Shown here: piece after piece, positions 47,666-57,000 of the stretch | How positions within the stretch are numbered: the first letter of the stretch is position 1 | Layout: every line of letters starts with the position of its first letter | DNA from: Acidobacteriaceae bacterium KBS 83 | GTDB taxonomy: Bacteria; Acidobacteriota; Terriglobia; Terriglobales; Acidobacteriaceae | Assembly: GCA_000381585.1 (NCBI GenBank) | Contig: KB906736.1 | Coordinates: forward strand, 592,789-656,788 | DNA: 64,000 bases | Direction: 5' to 3' | Position numbers and translations under genes: made by a program | Notes under the pieces: model-generated | The model's input: only the letters and a program-made list of their open reading frames with translations | Told to the model about the DNA's origin: nothing | The model's database searches: none

Positions 47666-48805
47666 ATGGCATGGACACCGGGAACCCGCGTCGGCGACTA
47701 CGAAATTGTAGGAACGCTCGGCTACGGCGGCATGGGCGAGGTATACCGCGTCCGGCACACCATCTCCGATCGCATAGAAGCGATGAAGTTGCTGCGCGCC
47801 GGCCCACCTTCGGGAACGCGGCTACAGGAGGTGATGGACCGTTTTGTGCGCGAAATCCGTGTGTTGGCGACGCTGCAACATCCAAATATCGCCACGCTGC
47901 ACACAGCCTTCCGCCATGACCAGGAATTGGTGATGATCATGGAGTGCGTTGAGGGCGAGGATTTAGGACGACGTCTTCCGGCCGGGCTGACACTTCAATC
48001 GTCTCTGCACTACACCCGGCAAGTTCTGGAGGCGCTGCGCTATGCGCACGGCCGCGGCATCGTTCATCGCGACATCAAGCCGTCGAACATCATGATCACT
48101 CCTCAGGGCGAGGTGAAGCTGCTCGACTTTGGGCTTGCTTTAGGCGGCCCGCTGGGCGGATCGGACCAACGACTGACCACCACCGGTGCGCTGGTCGGCT
48201 CGATGCACTATATTGCGCCCGAACAGATTGCTGGAGAGCCGCATGACGCCCGGTCGGACATCTATGCGGTCGGCGTGACGCTTTACGAGATGATCACAGG
48301 CCGGTTGCCGTTCGAAGGCACAACCCATCTGCAGGTCATCGCTGCCCACCTTCAGCATGCGCCGGCGCCTCCCAGCCAAATTAATGCGAAGATTCCAGGG
48401 GCCCTTTCAGACACAACGATGCGCGCGCTCGCGAAGAGCCCGCGAGATCGCTGGCAGACGGCGGAGGCATTTCTTGCGGCGCTGGACGAAGATGGCCTGC
48501 GCAGCACGCCGGCCGGAGATGTTTCGCAGGTGCGGGTGACGCAGTCAGGAACGGGTTATGTAGCGACCCCAGGTTCTCCGCAACCGACGAGCTCGCATCG
48601 AACGGAATCGCTAAACGAGATTACCCGGCAACTCGCGGAACATGTAGGTCCGATCGCCGGTGTGCTGGTGCGTCGCGCCTCCAGCAGTACGACAAATCTT
48701 CGCGAGATGTGCGACGCCCTTGCGGAGGAGATCACATCGCCCGCAGCGCGCCAGAAGTTCCTGGCTGCGGTGGGTAGCCACTTGCGCATCAGTGGACAGT
48801 ACTGA
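47666..48805 (+). CDS. Cytosolic Ser/Thr protein kinase (Hanks type)
   Basis: 379 residues from ATG 47666; a GTG at 47612 is an alternative, and neither has a strong ribosome site. The kinase domain spans about 12-270: GYGGMGEVY glycine loop, Lys41 (IEAMKLL), HRDIKPSN with Asp136, LLDFGLA with Asp154, and IAPEQ. No membrane helix follows, unlike PknB-type kinases. Residues about 300-379 (LNEITRQLAEHVGPIAGVLV, then RRASSSTTNL) form a small helical domain seen after other bacterial kinases. It converges on genes for a heme sensor and an FHA-containing phosphatase, plausible partners. Confidence 0.88.
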   Translation: MAWTPGTRVGDYEIVGTLGYGGMGEVYRVRHTISDRIEAMKLLRAGPPSGTRLQEVMDRFVREIRVLATLQHPNIATLHTAFRHDQELVMIMECVEGEDLGRRLPAGLTLQSSLHYTRQVLEALRYAHGRGIVHRDIKPSNIMITPQGEVKLLDFGLALGGPLGGSDQRLTTTGALVGSMHYIAPEQIAGEPHDARSDIYAVGVTLYEMITGRLPFEGTTHLQVIAAHLQHAPAPPSQINAKIPGALSDTTMRALAKSPRDRWQTAEAFLAALDEDGLRSTPAGDVSQVRVTQSGTGYVATPGSPQPTSSHRTESLNEITRQLAEHVGPIAGVLVRRASSSTTNLREMCDALAEEITSPAARQKFLAAVGSHLRISGQY

Positions 48806-48823
48806 CCACGCGGTTGCGGCTTC

Positions 48824-49696
48824 TTATCCCAGGAGACGCATTGCTTTCGCCAAACTTGTAAAGAGGCGGTTGAACGATGCGGTGAGCTCGGCGATCTCAT
48901 CCTTGCCGCGCACCGGAAGCTCCCCACCTTCCAACTGACCGGTGCTGACCTGGTTAGCCACATGGGCAAGATGGCGTACCGGGCGAATGATTAGCAGCAC
49001 CAGGATCACGTTGGTCGCGACAATCAGCGCGGCAAAGATGAGGGTGAGCGAAAGCATAATCGAGCGAAACGCCTTGTCGGCGATACTGACCGGGACCGCC
49101 GTGGGTACAGAGACGATCTGTGCCCCGATGATCTCGTTGGGCTGCCAGCCGAAGCCGTGGTCGGGGCCGTACTTGCGGATCATCGATGCGGGGGCAGCCG
49201 CGGGATCGCTATGACAGGGCAGACAATTCGGTCGGGCGACAATGGGGTGCGCCAGGTAGAGCGCTGTGCCTGTCGGTGTGGCACGCTCCGCCACTAGTTC
49301 GGAATCGGCGGAGTGATTGCGAAAGTACTGGATGACGTCCGCTTCCCAGTCGACGGCACGGTCCTGCGGATTGGTGGGGTTCAGAGCAGGCTCGCGATAG
49401 GTGTACTCGGGAAATCGTGCGCGCAATTTGGCGAACGTGGTTGTAGCACCATAAGCGGGCACGGTCTGCGGCAAAAACTCTTGCTCATATTTCGGATTGC
49501 CCATCAGAAGCGGTTTCAACTCATCCGACGTGTAGCGGCGAACCGAACTGGCGCTCTCCATCATGAGTTCGGCCTGATGAAGAACCTGCGCGCGGGCATT
49601 CTGCTGCAGGAAGTTGTGGATGACGAATGCGACCACGAGAAGCCCGAGCGCCGCCAGCGTCACCAAGATGAGATCAAACTTGACCAACAGTTTCAT
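48824..49696 (-). CDS. Membrane sensor with c-type heme domain and HAMP (DUF3365 type)
   Basis: 290 residues: TM1 at 6-28, a periplasmic domain of the DUF3365/Tll0287-like type (about 30-210) with CLPCHSDP, where Cys158 and Cys161 would bind heme covalently and His162 is an axial ligand, TM2 near 213-237, and a HAMP domain to the C-terminus (IIRPVRHLAHVANQVSTGQL). It ends with a short helix and has no kinase or cyclase output, so it must signal through a partner. It is 17 bases downstream of the SpoIIE-type phosphatase gene on the same strand, so the phosphatase is the likely output. Confidence 0.85.
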   Translation of the reverse strand: MKLLVKFDLILVTLAALGLLVVAFVIHNFLQQNARAQVLHQAELMMESASSVRRYTSDELKPLLMGNPKYEQEFLPQTVPAYGATTTFAKLRARFPEYTYREPALNPTNPQDRAVDWEADVIQYFRNHSADSELVAERATPTGTALYLAHPIVARPNCLPCHSDPAAAPASMIRKYGPDHGFGWQPNEIIGAQIVSVPTAVPVSIADKAFRSIMLSLTLIFAALIVATNVILVLLIIRPVRHLAHVANQVSTGQLEGGELPVRGKDEIAELTASFNRLFTSLAKAMRLLG

Positions 49697-49713
49697 TCGG
49701 GCCCTCGCATGGT

Positions 49714-51336
49714 TCAGATCAGCCGGTCGATGGTGAGCATGGTTCGGTCGTCTGCCTGAGGGACTCCCTCGCTGAAGCGATCGACTGCGTCAAAGATGGC
49801 GCCGATAGGGTTCTTGCCGGTAAGGTATCGCTCAAAGTGAGAGACCGTAAACTGCTCGCCCGCAGGGTTTTCCGCCTCGCTGACTCCATCACTCAACAGC
49901 ACCATGCGACTGCCCGGAGGCATCGTCACGGGAACAGCGTGGAAGGTTGCGTCGGCAAGCATGCCGACCGGCATGTCGCCTTCTTGAATCAGTCGGACGC
50001 AACCATCCGGCTCCACAAGCAGCGGGGGAACGTGGCCACCATTCACAAGTTCGGCTGAACCATCGTGGCGGCAACGAAGGACGACGAGGGTGACGTACTT
50101 CGCCCCGGAAACGCGGGCGCAGAGGAACGCATGGACCGCACTGACTGCGTCGACCAGTGAGGCCCCGCTCGCGATCTGCGCATACATCATGCCGTGCACG
50201 ATGGATGCGAGAAGTGCCGCCGACACGCCCTTCCCGGAGACATCTGCGACGATTGCCACGCAGCCGTCTTCAGTAGAGACGACGTCATAGAAGTCACCCC
50301 CGACTTCGGTGCAGGGTAGCGTCCGAGCCGATAGCGCATAGCCCGGCACAACCGGCAGGTTGCTGGCGATGATGCGCTGCTGGATGCCAGCCGCGATCTC
50401 CATCTCCTTGCGTAGCAGGGCCGCGGCTTGCTCCGCCTCGAGCATCCGCGCATTCTCCACCAGCGTAGCTGCCTCAGTCGCGATGGCGCGCAGAATCTCC
50501 CGGCTCACCGTGCTGAGGTTGCAGGATTGCAATCGGCTGTCCAGATAAAGCAGACCGAGCAGAGTTCCGGTGCTGCGGCGTCGCAACGGGATGGCAATCA
50601 CGCTTCGGAGGTCATGGGCGATGATGCTGTCGCGGCCGATCGCGGCACCCTCGCCGGTGGCATCCCCGAGGATGTAGTCGAGACCGGAGTGCGCAGCGTC
50701 GCGCGCGATGGAGCGGGAGATCTTCGAGTCGTCCTGCAGCACCGAGCCATTGCTCGCGCGGCCCGTGCGAAGACGGAGAGACGCTGCATTATCGCCAAGG
50801 AAAACGAATCCCCGTTCCGCGCAGGTGAGGCGAAGGGCGTACTCGATCATCGTGCTCAACACATCTTCCACCACCTGGGTGCCATTGAAGCGCTGAGCGG
50901 CTTCCAAAAAGAGCGACAGCTTTTCCAAGTCCGACCCGCTGACTTGGCTGGAAGCACGCTCCAGGAGTTCGCGCGCGCCTGTAGCCAGGTCGTGCCGGGT
51001 GGTATTGGCTTCCTCCAACACCGGCCCGTCAAGAAAGAGGAGCGATACGCTGGATTGCCCAAGAGCGATCCGGTCTCCCGAGCGGAGCCTCACCCGATCG
51101 ACTGGTACTCCGTTGCGGAGTGTGCCATGACGGCTGGCCAAATCGCGAAGGTAAAGTCCGTCCGGCTCTGATTCAACGGACGCGTGCCGGCGTGACACCT
51201 GTGCGTGGGCCATGCACAGATCGCAATCGCCGCTACGCCCCAGAGTGAAGGGAAAATGCTGCAGAGGGTACGTGCGTGTGCCGTCGGCATCCGTGAGAAG
51301 CAAGCGCGGCTGATCGTCTGAAGACATAACGAACAT
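49714..51336 (-). CDS. FHA-GAF-SpoIIE (PP2C) phosphatase
   Basis: 540 residues. The start could be ATG 51336 or ATG 51327. Residues about 10-105 form an FHA domain (FTLGRSGDCDLCMAHAQVSR, then RHGTLRNGVPV), which binds phosphothreonine. Residues about 130-300 form a GAF domain (FVFLGDNAASLRL, IAIPLRRRSTGTLLGLLYLD). After a helical linker (ALLRKEMEIAAGIQQRI) comes the SpoIIE/PP2C phosphatase: EVGGDFYDVV (metal Asp), IVADVSGKGVSAALL, VNGGHVPPLLV and VLLSDGVSEAEN (metal Asp). It fits a partner-switching role. It forms an operon with the heme-HAMP sensor and faces the Ser/Thr kinase gene. Confidence 0.88.
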   Translation of the reverse strand: MFVMSSDDQPRLLLTDADGTRTYPLQHFPFTLGRSGDCDLCMAHAQVSRRHASVESEPDGLYLRDLASRHGTLRNGVPVDRVRLRSGDRIALGQSSVSLLFLDGPVLEEANTTRHDLATGARELLERASSQVSGSDLEKLSLFLEAAQRFNGTQVVEDVLSTMIEYALRLTCAERGFVFLGDNAASLRLRTGRASNGSVLQDDSKISRSIARDAAHSGLDYILGDATGEGAAIGRDSIIAHDLRSVIAIPLRRRSTGTLLGLLYLDSRLQSCNLSTVSREILRAIATEAATLVENARMLEAEQAAALLRKEMEIAAGIQQRIIASNLPVVPGYALSARTLPCTEVGGDFYDVVSTEDGCVAIVADVSGKGVSAALLASIVHGMMYAQIASGASLVDAVSAVHAFLCARVSGAKYVTLVVLRCRHDGSAELVNGGHVPPLLVEPDGCVRLIQEGDMPVGMLADATFHAVPVTMPPGSRMVLLSDGVSEAENPAGEQFTVSHFERYLTGKNPIGAIFDAVDRFSEGVPQADDRTMLTIDRLI

Positions 51337-51477
51337 AACGCATAGGGCGCGCCAGCAGGCATGGCGTCAAGTGCGCGCAGAGGTGGCCGCAGTCTACAAC
51401 AAGCCGCAGAGGGAGTGGGTCGAAATCGTCCGATGTGTTGGAGGCGGCACGCCTATAACGGCCGCCCTCAGTGAAGA

Positions 51478-52167
51478 TCAGGCTGCGACACTTCTGGCCC
51501 GCTGGCGTTCGCGCTCGATCCCGCTGAGTGTGCTCCAGAGGATGGACGCAGTTGCCTCGGCAGCATCCAGGGCGGTGTCCGCCTCTTCCGGGTGCACGGT
51601 CAGTTCAGCCTCGATGGCATCGCGCCACACTTGCGCGTGGCGCACGTCAGCGGTCTGATGAAGAGTGAAATACCGGGCAGTCGCTTTGTCGGCGCCGTAG
51701 TACTGCTTCAGGCCCTCGGCCTTGGTGTGAGCGATGACGGGCACGCGCGATTCGTAGGTGTAAAGCGACGTAAGTGCCGACGCCGTCGAGGCCTGCATGG
51801 CGTCCCGGAAATGAGCAATCAGGGACGCCGTCTCTGGCTGTAATGTGCGACCGCGCACGTCGGCGGAGTGCGCACCCATACCGGTCGCGAAGTCCATCCA
51901 CAGATCGCTGTGAGGGCGACCAGCGGGCAGACCCTCCTCATCAGCGAGGTTTTCAAGCACAGTGCGGCGCAGCGGCGCGTCGTCGAGACGCGCATGCAAT
52001 GCGCTCAGGTATGTCGGGAAGGCGGAGACATGATGCCAGTACTCCGACGCGTACTCGCGCAGCTCGTCGCGAGTGAGCTCGCCTCGCGACCAGGCCTGAT
52101 AGAAGGGATGCTGCAGCAGGTCATAGCGGGCGATGCGGGCATCAAGTGCGACGAAAAAGTCAGACAT
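51478..52167 (-). CDS. CADD-like diiron protein (TenA/PqqC superfamily)
   Basis: 229 residues with the heme-oxygenase-like helical fold. The N-terminus YDLLQHPFYQAWSRGELTRD and LYTYESRVPVIAHTKAEG match Chlamydia CADD closely by eye. The metal-ligand pattern of CADD is kept: Glu78 (one residue shifted), His86, Glu139, His170, Asp174 and His177. The residues tied to its self-sacrificing p-aminobenzoate synthesis also appear kept: Tyr23, Tyr138 and Lys149 at the places of CADD Tyr27, Tyr141 and Lys152 (numbers from memory). It therefore may supply p-aminobenzoate for folate. PqqC or thiaminase-type functions are less likely. Confidence 0.75.
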   Translation of the reverse strand: MSDFFVALDARIARYDLLQHPFYQAWSRGELTRDELREYASEYWHHVSAFPTYLSALHARLDDAPLRRTVLENLADEEGLPAGRPHSDLWMDFATGMGAHSADVRGRTLQPETASLIAHFRDAMQASTASALTSLYTYESRVPVIAHTKAEGLKQYYGADKATARYFTLHQTADVRHAQVWRDAIEAELTVHPEEADTALDAAEATASILWSTLSGIERERQRARSVAA

Positions 52168-52234
52168 GGTAACTCCTGGTGTTCAGCTGGTAGTAAGCGG
52201 ATTGTAGCAAGCAGAGGATGGTTCCTGCGCGAGC

Positions 52235-52651
52235 TCAGACTCTCCATTTATAGAAATAGAAAGTGAGGCCGCGCGGCCCTGCAGTGATACCGTGCATCCG
52301 CTGCGCACTGCAGTACATCATCGACCCCGGGGCTGCGGCATAAGCTTTTCCTTCTACAGTGATCTCTCCGGCGCCTTCGGTAACCAGCATGATCTCTTCC
52401 TCGAGATGTTGATGCGGAGGATGAGGCACCATACCTGCCTTTAACGCCAGGCAACCGACGGTCAACGCACGAAGCTGCTCGGTGGCACCATCGAAGTAGA
52501 TACGGAGATCACCGTACTTCTCGTGCGTCAGTTTCGCGGACGAAGGATCGAGAACCAGGCTGGGCAAATGCCCATCGTTCGCAGAGGCGAAGCCAGCGAG
52601 AAATGGCAATGCGGCAGCCGAAGTACCCAGAAATGCGCGTCGGTCCAACAT
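52235..52651 (-). CDS. Exported small cupin protein
   Basis: 138 residues. The N-terminus LDRRAFLGTSAAALPFLAGF is a Tat-like signal. The remainder is one cupin barrel: HPPHQHLEEEIMLVTEGAGE (motif 1 with His, His, Glu) and GSMMYCSAQRMHGI (motif 2 with His). Metal-bound single-domain cupins include isomerases and dioxygenases; no substrate can be named. It is divergent from the aminopeptidase gene with a 78-base gap and lies upstream of the CADD-like gene on the same strand. Confidence 0.8.
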   Translation of the reverse strand: MLDRRAFLGTSAAALPFLAGFASANDGHLPSLVLDPSSAKLTHEKYGDLRIYFDGATEQLRALTVGCLALKAGMVPHPPHQHLEEEIMLVTEGAGEITVEGKAYAAAPGSMMYCSAQRMHGITAGPRGLTFYFYKWRV

Positions 52652-52729
52652 GGACGTATGCTACAGCCAACGGGTCGAGCGCGCGCCACAGATCGGCCGC
52701 CCAAGATCAGACAACTGAGGAGACGCAGC

Positions 52730-53995
52730 ATGAGCACAGCAGCAACAGCCCCAACAGTCGGGTCGAATACGACACATACGGCACGTCTGGATCGACTCGC
52801 GTCGGTCGCAATCGAAGTGGGTCTGGGCCTCGCCCGGGGACAAGAGTTGCTGATTACGGCATCGTTGGACGCGCTGCCGTTGGTCCGGCTCATCACTGAG
52901 CACGCTTACCGTGCCGGCGCATCGCTGGTGACCACCTTTTACAGCGACGACGAAGCAACGCTGGCGCGCTTCCGCTACGCACATGATGAGAGCTTCGATA
53001 CTGCCGCGACCTGGCTTCAGGATGGCGTCGCGCAAGCCTTTCGCAAGAATGCTGCGCGCATGGCCATTGCCGGCGCCGATCCCGCCCTGCTGGCCAAAGA
53101 AGACCCGGAGAAAGTGGGGCGCGCGAATCGCGCCTTCTCGAAAGCAAGCAGGCCCGCGATGGAGCTGATCACGCGGCACGCGATCAACTGGACGATCGTG
53201 GCCGCAGCCACGCCGGCGTGGGCTCGAACCGTGTTCCCCGGCGAGCCGGAGGATGAGGCGGTGGCCAAGCTGTGGGATGCGATCTTTGCCGCGTCGCGTG
53301 TGGATGCACGGGACCCGGTAGCAGCATGGCGCGCCCATGACGATGGATTGCGGAAGCGCGCTTCCCTGCTGAACGAACGGCGCTACCATGCGCTGCACTT
53401 CCGCGGTCCCGGCACCGATCTGCGTGTAGGGTTGGCCGACGACCACGTGTGGATGGGGGGCGGTACGACGGCGGGCAATGGATTGGCCTGCATTCCGAAC
53501 ATACCGACGGAAGAGGTCTTCACCACCCCGCACTGCAAGCGCGTGGAAGGCACAGTCACGAGCACCAAGCCACTTTCTTACCAAGGCACGCTGATCTCAG
53601 GTATTCAGGTTCGCTTTGAGAGCGGGCGCGTGGTGGAGTCGCATGCGACCCAGGGAGAAGCGGTATTGCGTAAGATGCTCGATACAGACGAGGGCGCGAG
53701 CCGGCTGGGAGAGGTGGCGCTGGTGCCGCACTCATCGCCGATTGCGAAGAGCGGGCTGCTCTTCTCGAACACTTTGTTCGATGAGAATGCGGCCAGCCAC
53801 ATTGCACTGGGACAGGCCTACAGCACCTGCATCCGCGGAGGCGACACAATGGATGCAGCCGCTCTGGCTGAGAAGGGTGCCAACGACAGCCTGATCCACG
53901 TGGATTGGATGATCGGTTCGGGTGAAGTCGATCTGGATGGTGTCACCGCAGAGGGTGAGACCGAGCCCCTGATGCGTAAGGGCGAGTGGGTGTAG
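52730..53995 (+). CDS. M29-family aminopeptidase (AmpS/AmpT type)
   Basis: 421 residues from ATG 52730 with AGGAGA upstream; an open frame to 52523 is not needed. M29 enzymes are cytosolic metalloaminopeptidases with an N-terminal regulatory half and a C-terminal metal half. Visible motifs are ACIPNIPTEEVFTTPHCKRV (metal-binding Glu and His), GEVALVPHSSPIAKSGLLF, NTLFDENAASHIALG (Glu and His ligands) and NDSLIHVDWMIGS (His and Asp). Length is as expected (about 410-420). It trims free N-terminal residues from short peptides. Confidence 0.9.
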   Translation: MSTAATAPTVGSNTTHTARLDRLASVAIEVGLGLARGQELLITASLDALPLVRLITEHAYRAGASLVTTFYSDDEATLARFRYAHDESFDTAATWLQDGVAQAFRKNAARMAIAGADPALLAKEDPEKVGRANRAFSKASRPAMELITRHAINWTIVAAATPAWARTVFPGEPEDEAVAKLWDAIFAASRVDARDPVAAWRAHDDGLRKRASLLNERRYHALHFRGPGTDLRVGLADDHVWMGGGTTAGNGLACIPNIPTEEVFTTPHCKRVEGTVTSTKPLSYQGTLISGIQVRFESGRVVESHATQGEAVLRKMLDTDEGASRLGEVALVPHSSPIAKSGLLFSNTLFDENAASHIALGQAYSTCIRGGDTMDAAALAEKGANDSLIHVDWMIGSGEVDLDGVTAEGETEPLMRKGEWV

Positions 53996-54008
53996 TGCTG
54001 GACGTCGA

Positions 54009-57000
54009 CTAGGTGCCGGCGGCAATCCTCTCCGCCTGCTTTGACATCTTTGCGGTGCGCTCGATCTTGTCCCAGTTGAAAGGCCGCCCATCGATGGCGC
54101 GCTTGATGGTCTTGAAGAGCACGATCGAGAAGACCTGACGATAGGCAAAGCGTTGGAGCCAGATGTGGAAGAGCAACCACCCGTCGCCGCGCTTTGCAGG
54201 ATGTTTGCGTTCGAGCGAGAACGCAAGCGCAGAGGTCAGAAAGTCGATGATGAGAAAGGTCAGGAAGTAGGCCAGCAGCTTCTCGAAACCCGCCGAGCTC
54301 ACCGTGTCCGGGTGGAAGTGCCGGTTGAGCAGATACTGAATGGTTCCGTAAACGAACATCAGGTCGATCAGTGGGGAAACCAGCGGCAGCAGAATCTGGA
54401 AGATGAGTATGTTGGGCAGCGCAAAGAATCCCATCGCGCGATTCTTTGTGAACGCCTGCTTGTGCTTGAAGACCGCCTGTAATGTGCCGAAAGACCATCG
54501 AAAGCGCTGACGCATCAGTCCCCTCGCATCGACGGGCGCTTCGGTAAAGGCGAGCGCCTGATCTTCGTAGATGACCTTATAACCCTGCTCGAGCAGGTTC
54601 ATGGTGAGGTCGGCATCTTCAGCAACGGTATTGATGGGATAGCCGCCGCCCTGACGCACTGCCTCCGTGCGCCAGCCGCCGATGGCGCCGGGCACTACGG
54701 TGACGACATTGAAGAGATCGAGCGCGCGACGCTCGAAGTTCTGGCTGGTGATGTATTCTAGCGCCTGCCAGCGTGTCCACAGATTCACCCGGTTGCCGAC
54801 CTTGGCATTCCCGGCCACCGCACCTATCTGCGGGTCGGCGAAGTGGCATATCAGCTTTGATACCGCATCGCGCGCGATTACCGTGTCGGCGTCGATGCCC
54901 ACATAGAAGTCCTCGGTGAGACGTGCGACAGCATAGTTTAGGGCCTCAGCTTTGCCGGCATTTGGCTTGCTCAATACCTGCAGACGCCCCGCCGCGATCT
55001 CGTCACGATAGGCCTCACATGCCACGTCGTAGGTGCGATCGCTCGATCCGTCGTCGATCACGATCGCACGTAGATTTTCGTAATCGGAGTTGAGCACCGA
55101 GCGGATGGTCCGCACGATCACCTTCTCCTCGTTATAGGCGGGGATAAGCACAGCTACACGTGGGGCGAAACCGCCGACAACTTCGGGTATCTTGCGTTTG
55201 CGGAAACGGTCGATGACGGCAAACAGACCGATGAGAAGGAGCCGAACGCTCATCAGCACGTCACCTATGAAAAACACCATCACGATGAAGCGCCCAATGA
55301 AGGCGAACATGGTGAATGCAACGGAATCGATTCTCGCCTGCCAGCGCTGATTCGGCGTGAGCGGCGGCATGACTTCGGCCATGGTCTTCCCCATCAGTTC
55401 CGAGACAGGGACGATCTGGTATCCGCGAGCACGGAGCGTGTCAATGAGCAGCGGGAGCGCCGCCAAGGTTGCTGAGCGATCTCCACCGCCATCATGCAAG
55501 AGAATGATCGAGCCGCGGAATTGCGGCTTCGTCTTCATGATGCGCAACTGTTCCAACACATTCCATGTGATTTCCTGCGGACTCTTCCGCGGATGCTCAT
55601 TCCAATCATCCGTATCGATCTTGTCGCCAATGATCGTGTATCCCATCTGCTGGATGCGATAGGCAGGGGCGGCCTGATCGTTGGTATCGGGCTCCTGATC
55701 GATAGAGTACGGCGGACGGAAGTAGAGCGGCTTGATGCCGAGTTTGCTGGCAAAGAGACGCTCCGTCAGGTTCAATTCGAGTTGCACCTGCCGCGAGGGA
55801 ATCTCGCTTATATCGGGGTGGGTGTAGGTGTGGTTGCCGATCTCGTGACCTTCCCGGACGTACCTGCGCAGCAGGCCAACGTTGTCCTGCGCCTGCTCGC
55901 CAATCACCATGAACGCTGCTTTTACGTGTTTTGCTTTCAAAACATCGAGGATCTTCGGCGTCCACTTGGGATCTGGACCATCGTCGAAGGAGAGCGCGAT
56001 TTTATCTGGATGATAGCCGTAGTACTCGATGGTGTACGGCTGCGGGTAAGTCCGCATATGCTCGTCGGTCGCGGTCTGGTTTTCTGCATCCATGTCGATG
56101 GAGCGTGCTCCGGGATGCGGCACACCGGTAATTCGCAGGATGTCGCCTACACCGTCAGAGTTGATGTCATTGCCGGGCGGTATCTTTTCCAGCGTGGTCT
56201 GAATATTCGGCGTGCCGGGCTTGTCCCAGATGCTCCAGATGGACGAATCTTCTGTGCCGAGAGCCCACAAAGCATAAGTCTGTATGCCCATCTGCCGCGC
56301 AGCACGCATTTCGTTCATCGCTGTGACCGAGTCCAGTAGCCACACCTGATGCCGCACGTGTTCGTCCTCATCGTCGTACGCGAAATGCGGATTCAACTCG
56401 TCACCGGCGAAGGACAGACCTGCTTCGGCATCGTTGGCAGACTGCCAGGCATCCTGGACGCTGGAGGAGCCGACATCGAGAACTTTCTGCGAAGCGTGAC
56501 CCTTCGCATCCGGCAACGGCATGGTCCAATCGTAAGCGTAGTTCCCGATAGCGCAGATCAGCCGCTGTTTGGGCACGATCTTCATCACACGCTGCAGATT
56601 GTTTTCGAACCAGTCCTGGGCCGCAATGGGGCCTGGACCCGACGTGTTCTCGTGCTGGTCGTAGTTCATCAGCACGACTCCGTCTGTGTGTGCCGCCTCA
56701 AATGCCAGCATTTTGTCGTCGGTGCCGGTAGGAACGTTAATGTATAGCCGCAGGTTTTTAGCGGACAAATCGGAGTAGAGTTCCGCCATCAGTGCCTGAT
56801 ATCCGGCCTCCGCATTATCCGGGACATCCTCAAAATCGAGCGAGATACCGTGGTAACTCGGATTGGCCGCAAGAAACCGGTCTAACTGGCGCCGCATATT
56901 CTCTCGGGCGCCTGGATCATTCAGCACAGCTCCGATCACCGGATCCCACACGCCAGTCAGGATGTTGTAGTTGCGAATCAGCGGAAAGATCTCTGTATCT

